From: Nitrososphaeraceae archaeon
GTDB taxonomy: Archaea > Thermoproteota > Nitrososphaeria > Nitrososphaerales > Nitrososphaeraceae
DNA: 16,398 bases
Direction of reading: 5' to 3'
NCBI GenBank assembly: GCA_025449515.1
Contig: JANWJI010000062.1
Span: forward strand, 1-16,398
Within the stretch, counting starts at the first letter, position 1. Every line of letters begins with the position of its first letter. This document shows positions 13,645 to 16,398 of the stretch, in pieces. Made by a program: the position numbers and the translations under genes. The notes under the pieces are model-generated. The model saw nothing but the letters and a program-made list of their open reading frames with translations. It made no database searches and was not told the origin of the DNA.

Positions 13645-14503
13645 GTGCGTGAATCCAATCCTATAGAACTCGCTGGAAGTGTGACAAAAAGCCGCGTATA
13701 TTTTCGTCATGCTAGATGGAAAGGAAGGAGACGATGTCCAAGATGTGGATATCGATTGTTGTATCATCTTAAAGATAAGAGGTTTGGATGCAAACGTTGC
13801 AGATACAAATTTGGAGAGTTGACAGGAACTTATCTTGGAGAGTTTTATTTCCCACTTGATATACTAGTGCATACCCTCTATCTCTATGCTCTTGGAGTAC
13901 CAGCGTACAAAATCCGATTTTATGTTCCACTTAGCCTGGCAACAATAGAGAGAACATTCAGAGTATTCAGACAATCAATCTACAATGAATCACTTCAGAA
14001 ATTAAAGGAGCTGAAGAAGCTGTCTGGAGAAATAGAAATAGACGAAGCATTGTTTGGTGGGCATAGGAAAGGAAAACGCGGATGGGGTGCAGAAGGTAAA
14101 AGCCTTGGTATTTGGAATATATCAAAGAAATGGGAAGGTCATCACATTTCCTGTATCTGACAGAAAATATAATACATTAATTCCATTAATTAAACTCCAT
14201 ACTAAGAAGGGTTCCTTGTATTATACCGATGACCATACTGCATATGCTTCATTAGATCTAATCGGAAAACATCAGATAATTACTCATCGAATGGAAGAAT
14301 ATGTACGTGAAGATACTAGTCATATCAATGGTATTGAAGCATTCTGGAGTTATGCAAAGACCTGGTTGTATCATTATCGGGGAGTACCTAAACAGTACTT
14401 TCACATGTACCTTAAAGAAATAGAATTTAGATTCAACCATAGGAACGAAGATACCTTCCGGTTACTAGCTAAAATAATGGTAAGAACTGTTCCAACTTCT
14501 TAG
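13645..14503 (+). pseudogene. IS1595-type transposase, split by a one-base frameshift
   Basis: The first frame (GTG 13645 to TGA 14160) encodes a zinc ribbon (C31, C34, C49, C52), a helical DNA-binding region and the first catalytic Asp in GEIEIDEALFGG (D133). The second frame (stop at 14503) supplies VFGIYQRNGKVITFPVSD, the second Asp in YYTDDHTAY, and the C-terminal HINGIEAFWSYAK and EIEFRFNHR motifs. Deleting one A from the AAAA run at 14098-14101 joins them as GAEGKALVFGIYQ, giving about 285 aa with all motifs, a normal length. So one base has been inserted, or this is a sequencing error. The switch needed is +1, unlike the -1 programmed slippage common in other IS families, and there is no long slippery run. 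Confidence 0.88.
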
Positions 14504-14511
14504 GTATTACC
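14487..14511 (-). repeat. Right terminal inverted repeat of the IS
   Basis: 25 bp, the reverse complement of the left end with two mismatches. It overlaps the last codons of the transposase, whose stop lies at 14501-14503. Confidence 0.88.
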
Positions 14512-14519
14512 TAATCTTA
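14512..14519. repeat. Target-site duplication, right copy
   Basis: TAATCTTA directly after the right inverted repeat, identical to 13574-13581. Confidence 0.85.
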
Positions 14520-14856
14520 TCATTAACATTTCCGTTTTTATTAAGATTATTAATACTAACGCTAGTATTATCCTTAGTTACTTCCGCAACCCAATCTCCA
14601 GTATATTTATCATAATGCCTACCTATGAGAATAAGATCTGAATCTTGTTTGTTTGTTTCAAATTTAAATATGAATTCATTAGTTATGACATCTTAAACTA
14701 TTGAATAACCTCGTAATGATCTCGGTTATCGTAATCTCGAGTATTTATATCAGGATCTTTCATTGTGATTAAAATGTAAATGTGACGCTTAATGCCGCAT
14801 TCTTCCCATCTTGGCTCTTAATTTGCAATATGCGCTATGTCAAAAGAAAGGATTTT

Positions 14857-14967
14857 TCATTTTCTATTGTGTTCCAATTCATATTCCACTTTACATTGAT
14901 CTGAGCAAAACTTGTCATCTGAATCTCTATCATTTCCTATTAGGTCACCACAATTTATGCAATTCAT
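14857..14967 (-). CDS. 36-residue zinc-binding protein
   Basis: Minus-strand ORF from ATG 14967 to TGA 14857 reading MNCINCGDLIGNDRDS then DDKFCSDQCKVEYELEHNRK. The pattern C3-x2-C6 followed by FC21-x3-C25-x-x-EYE matches the short archaeal zinc-ribbon proteins of the type with a 'CxxCG ... FCSxxCxxEYE' layout (DUF2116-like, from memory). It starts with ATG and nearly the whole protein is the motif. There is no clear Shine-Dalgarno. Function unknown; such ribbons are usually nucleic-acid or protein adaptors. It lies just upstream of the interrupted gene on the same strand. Confidence 0.65.
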   Translation of the reverse strand: MNCINCGDLIGNDRDSDDKFCSDQCKVEYELEHNRK

Positions 14968-16398
14968 TTTTACTCTATGTATGAAACAGATATGTTACTA
15001 AATCTTTCTCTCGATTCAAAAAAAAAATGATCATGGTTCTGCAAAGATGTGCTATGGTGGTTCTAGTGAATTAAGAGAAAGGTTCGGGATTGTAGGATAC
15101 AGATAGGGATTGTAGGATACAGATATCTCATAATATAAACACGAATTATCTTAACTGCGTAATAATCTTGTTTGCTTTCTATACCTGTATATGGCAAATA
15201 AATCCAATTATAATTGTAGTCAAATGGTCTCTATCAAAGAATTATTCGCTCTGGCATAGTAAAAAGACAAACCTTGCTAAACCACGATCATGTGATTTAC
15301 CGACCCACCAATTCGAGGAACGTCTTTCCGGTTGTGAGGACTCGAGCAACCAACCAGATACAACGTCCATACAATAGAGTTAATATTACATGACTCAAAT
15401 TTCTCTTATCCTTTGTGGATGTTTGAATAGTTGAGAAGCTCAAATGTGGCTTATCTGGATGAATGAATTAATATATGGTAAATTACAGATTCCTGATACT
15501 AAGCAGGAGAGCGGCAATGACTTACCATTCTAGAGAACACATGAAGTACATTGGAAGATGCTTTCATGTGTACAGAACTTTTGGAATTATTGGATGACCA
15601 TACAGACATTCGGCGAGCCGATGTGGGACACGTGCTGTGATGAGTCTGGCATGTAGTAACTACTGAAATGGGATGTCAGGTTATGTTTGGTCCACTTAGA
15701 CAGGAGGACAGCCCGTTTAGAGGTGGATTTAAACATGGTTGATTTGGGAACAACACACAGGGGAGGAAATGGAGTTATCTGAAGTGGCAAAGTGTGGCGT
15801 TAGCGGCTAATTTCACTGACATGCATTTTATGATAGATGTTTGCATGAGTGGAACAGAAAAATATCTAGACTAAATAGTTGAGAATTCGCTAACAATAGT
15901 ACATGGGACTTCATATGGAGGTAAGAGAAACAAATAGCAACAAGTAGAACGCAGACTAGATTATACAATGATGGGTATGGCAATTGTCTGGCAGTAACTG
16001 GGCAATGAAACGACCCATTTTTATTGTTTATCTAATATACCGATGCCATCTAATGACTGAAATCCTGTACCATCACCCGTGTATGATAGAGGTGGTGACC
16101 GTAAAAGGTCTTACAGAATTAATTTGTTTGTCACTACATCCAGTTCACACTTGATAACGTGAAACTTTACTAAATACAATATTCATTAGACAAGATTCTT
16201 TCAATGGCCTTAAATGATATTCTATCGTGCATTAAAATGCTATGATAATCATAAAGCTATCGATCTCTGCATATGCATTTCAATTTCTTTACTATCTAAC
16301 TGATGGTGCAGGAATCACAGGAGCGGCCTTCATTTTTACAATCTGACTGTATAACTGACCATGCTGAGAAGCAATATTTCGCCAGCTAAGTTCAGGCC
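14968..16398. other. 1.4-kb region with no recognisable gene
   Basis: Only short open frames occur (for example plus 15168-15377 and minus 15587-15790, each under 70 codons), with no family resemblance and no ribosome binding site. The 15580-15800 part is visibly more GC-rich than its surroundings, and one plus frame from 15547 to about 15980 has few stops, so a decayed gene is possible. A 20-bp tandem repeat lies at 15086-15125. No tRNA, rRNA or CRISPR pattern was seen. Confidence 0.5.
15086..15125. repeat. Tandem 20-bp repeat, two copies
   Basis: gggattgtaggatacagata occurs twice in direct contact (15086-15105 and 15106-15125) without mismatch. It lies in non-coding DNA and is probably a slippage product. 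Confidence 0.92.

Larger units (their letters stand above)
13582..14511 (+). mobile_element. IS1595-family insertion sequence (930 bp)
   Basis: Both ends are defined. The left end starts ggtaatacc and the right end finishes ggtattacc. The 25-bp terminal inverted repeats (13582-13606 and 14487-14511) match at 23 of 25 positions, and an 8-bp direct repeat TAATCTTA flanks the element. It contains a single transposase gene with an N-terminal zinc ribbon and an ISXO2-like DDE domain. The length, GG...CC ends and 8-bp duplication fit IS1595. The intact termini mean the element could still be moved in trans even if its own transposase is broken. Confidence 0.9.
13500..14692 (-). pseudogene. Thaumarchaeal-type gene interrupted by the IS1595 element
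   Basis: The minus strand right of the IS (14692 to 14512) is open and protein-like: DVITNEFIFKFETNKQ, then DSDLILIGRHYDKYTGDWVA, then EVTKDNTSVSINNLNKN. If the IS and one copy of the 8-bp target duplication are removed, the same frame continues across the junction as NDKIIVTAAVIRLEKF and KSTAEFKRMQFF to TGA 13502-13500. The gene therefore existed before insertion. Upstream the frame hits TAA at 14695-14693. A frame-shifted piece, MKDPDINTRDYDNRDHYEV (ATG 14763), may be its original N-terminus, so it had probably decayed there too. I do not recognise the family. Confidence 0.6.

Noticed and set aside
14098..14101. Programmed frameshift site in the IS
   Set aside because: The needed switch is +1, the run is only four A, and no pseudoknot or long slippery stretch is evident; a one-base insertion is simpler.
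14054..14503. Separate transposase gene starting at ATG 14054
   Set aside because: Its first residues are out-of-frame versus the family; similarity begins only after the AAAA run, so it is the 3' part of the frame-broken transposase.
15081..15105. tRNA T-loop-like ggttcgggat
   Set aside because: No matching acceptor, D or anticodon arms around it; it belongs to the tandem 20-bp repeat.
15168..15377. 69-codon plus-strand ORF as a gene
   Set aside because: No family resemblance or translation signals; the polar 3' half is suggestive but insufficient.
15587..15790. 67-codon minus-strand ORF
   Set aside because: Low-quality residues, no motif, in the GC-richer patch where open frames on either strand are more frequent by chance.

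Overview
The window is archaeal and most likely from a Thaumarchaeota (Nitrososphaeria) genome, probably the AT-rich, soil-type Nitrososphaerales/Nitrosocosmicus side. The evidence is an information-processing gene set found only in Archaea (or Archaea plus eukaryotes): RNase P subunit Rnp4, ribosomal protein S19e, a PDCD5-type protein and TFE. To this are added the archaeal GTP cyclohydrolase III route to riboflavin and TATA-like boxes about 25 bp upstream of several starts, implying leaderless or short-leader mRNAs. The genus is an inference from memory, not from a search.

Layout. 1-1486: translation and RNA-processing genes (rnp4, rps19e, PDCD5-like), all plus strand. 1593-3552: a two-gene unit of an MDR-family oxidoreductase that keeps structural zinc ligands but lacks catalytic ones, plus a CitE-like CoA-ester lyase. 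3648-8173: riboflavin block, with ribE (bacterial-type riboflavin synthase) under its own promoter, then a tightly packed unit ribB-ribH-arfA-amidohydrolase-arfC starting from a leaderless GTG. 8301-10537, minus strand: tfe and a DEAD-box RNA helicase whose disordered Gly/Tyr/Arg/Ser tail contains a perfect 87-bp tandem duplication.

From about 10.5 kb onward the character changes to accessory, gene-poor DNA. It holds a thaumarchaeal-type protein with two zinc-ribbon pairs around a possible PRC-barrel-like domain, small zinc-ribbon ORFs of 63 and 36 codons, decayed gene fragments, a 44-bp direct repeat and a 20-bp tandem repeat. It also holds a well-delimited IS1595-type insertion sequence (13582-14511) with 25-bp terminal inverted repeats and an 8-bp target duplication. 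Its transposase frame is broken by one extra base. Removing the IS and one duplication copy restores an open reading frame on the minus strand, so the IS landed in a gene. The last ~1.4 kb contains nothing I can name.

Functionally, the riboflavin block supplies ArfA (GTP opening), ArfC (reduction), RibB (C4 unit), RibH (lumazine) and RibE (riboflavin). The steps not covered by recognised enzymes are deformylation (ArfB), pyrimidine deamination and dephosphorylation. The one unexplained gene in the packed unit is a metal-dependent amidohydrolase with the residue set of mononuclear aminohydrolases (cytosine-deaminase type). It is therefore a strong candidate for the archaeal pyrimidine deaminase, which to my knowledge has not been identified. 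This is the most interesting hypothesis in the window.
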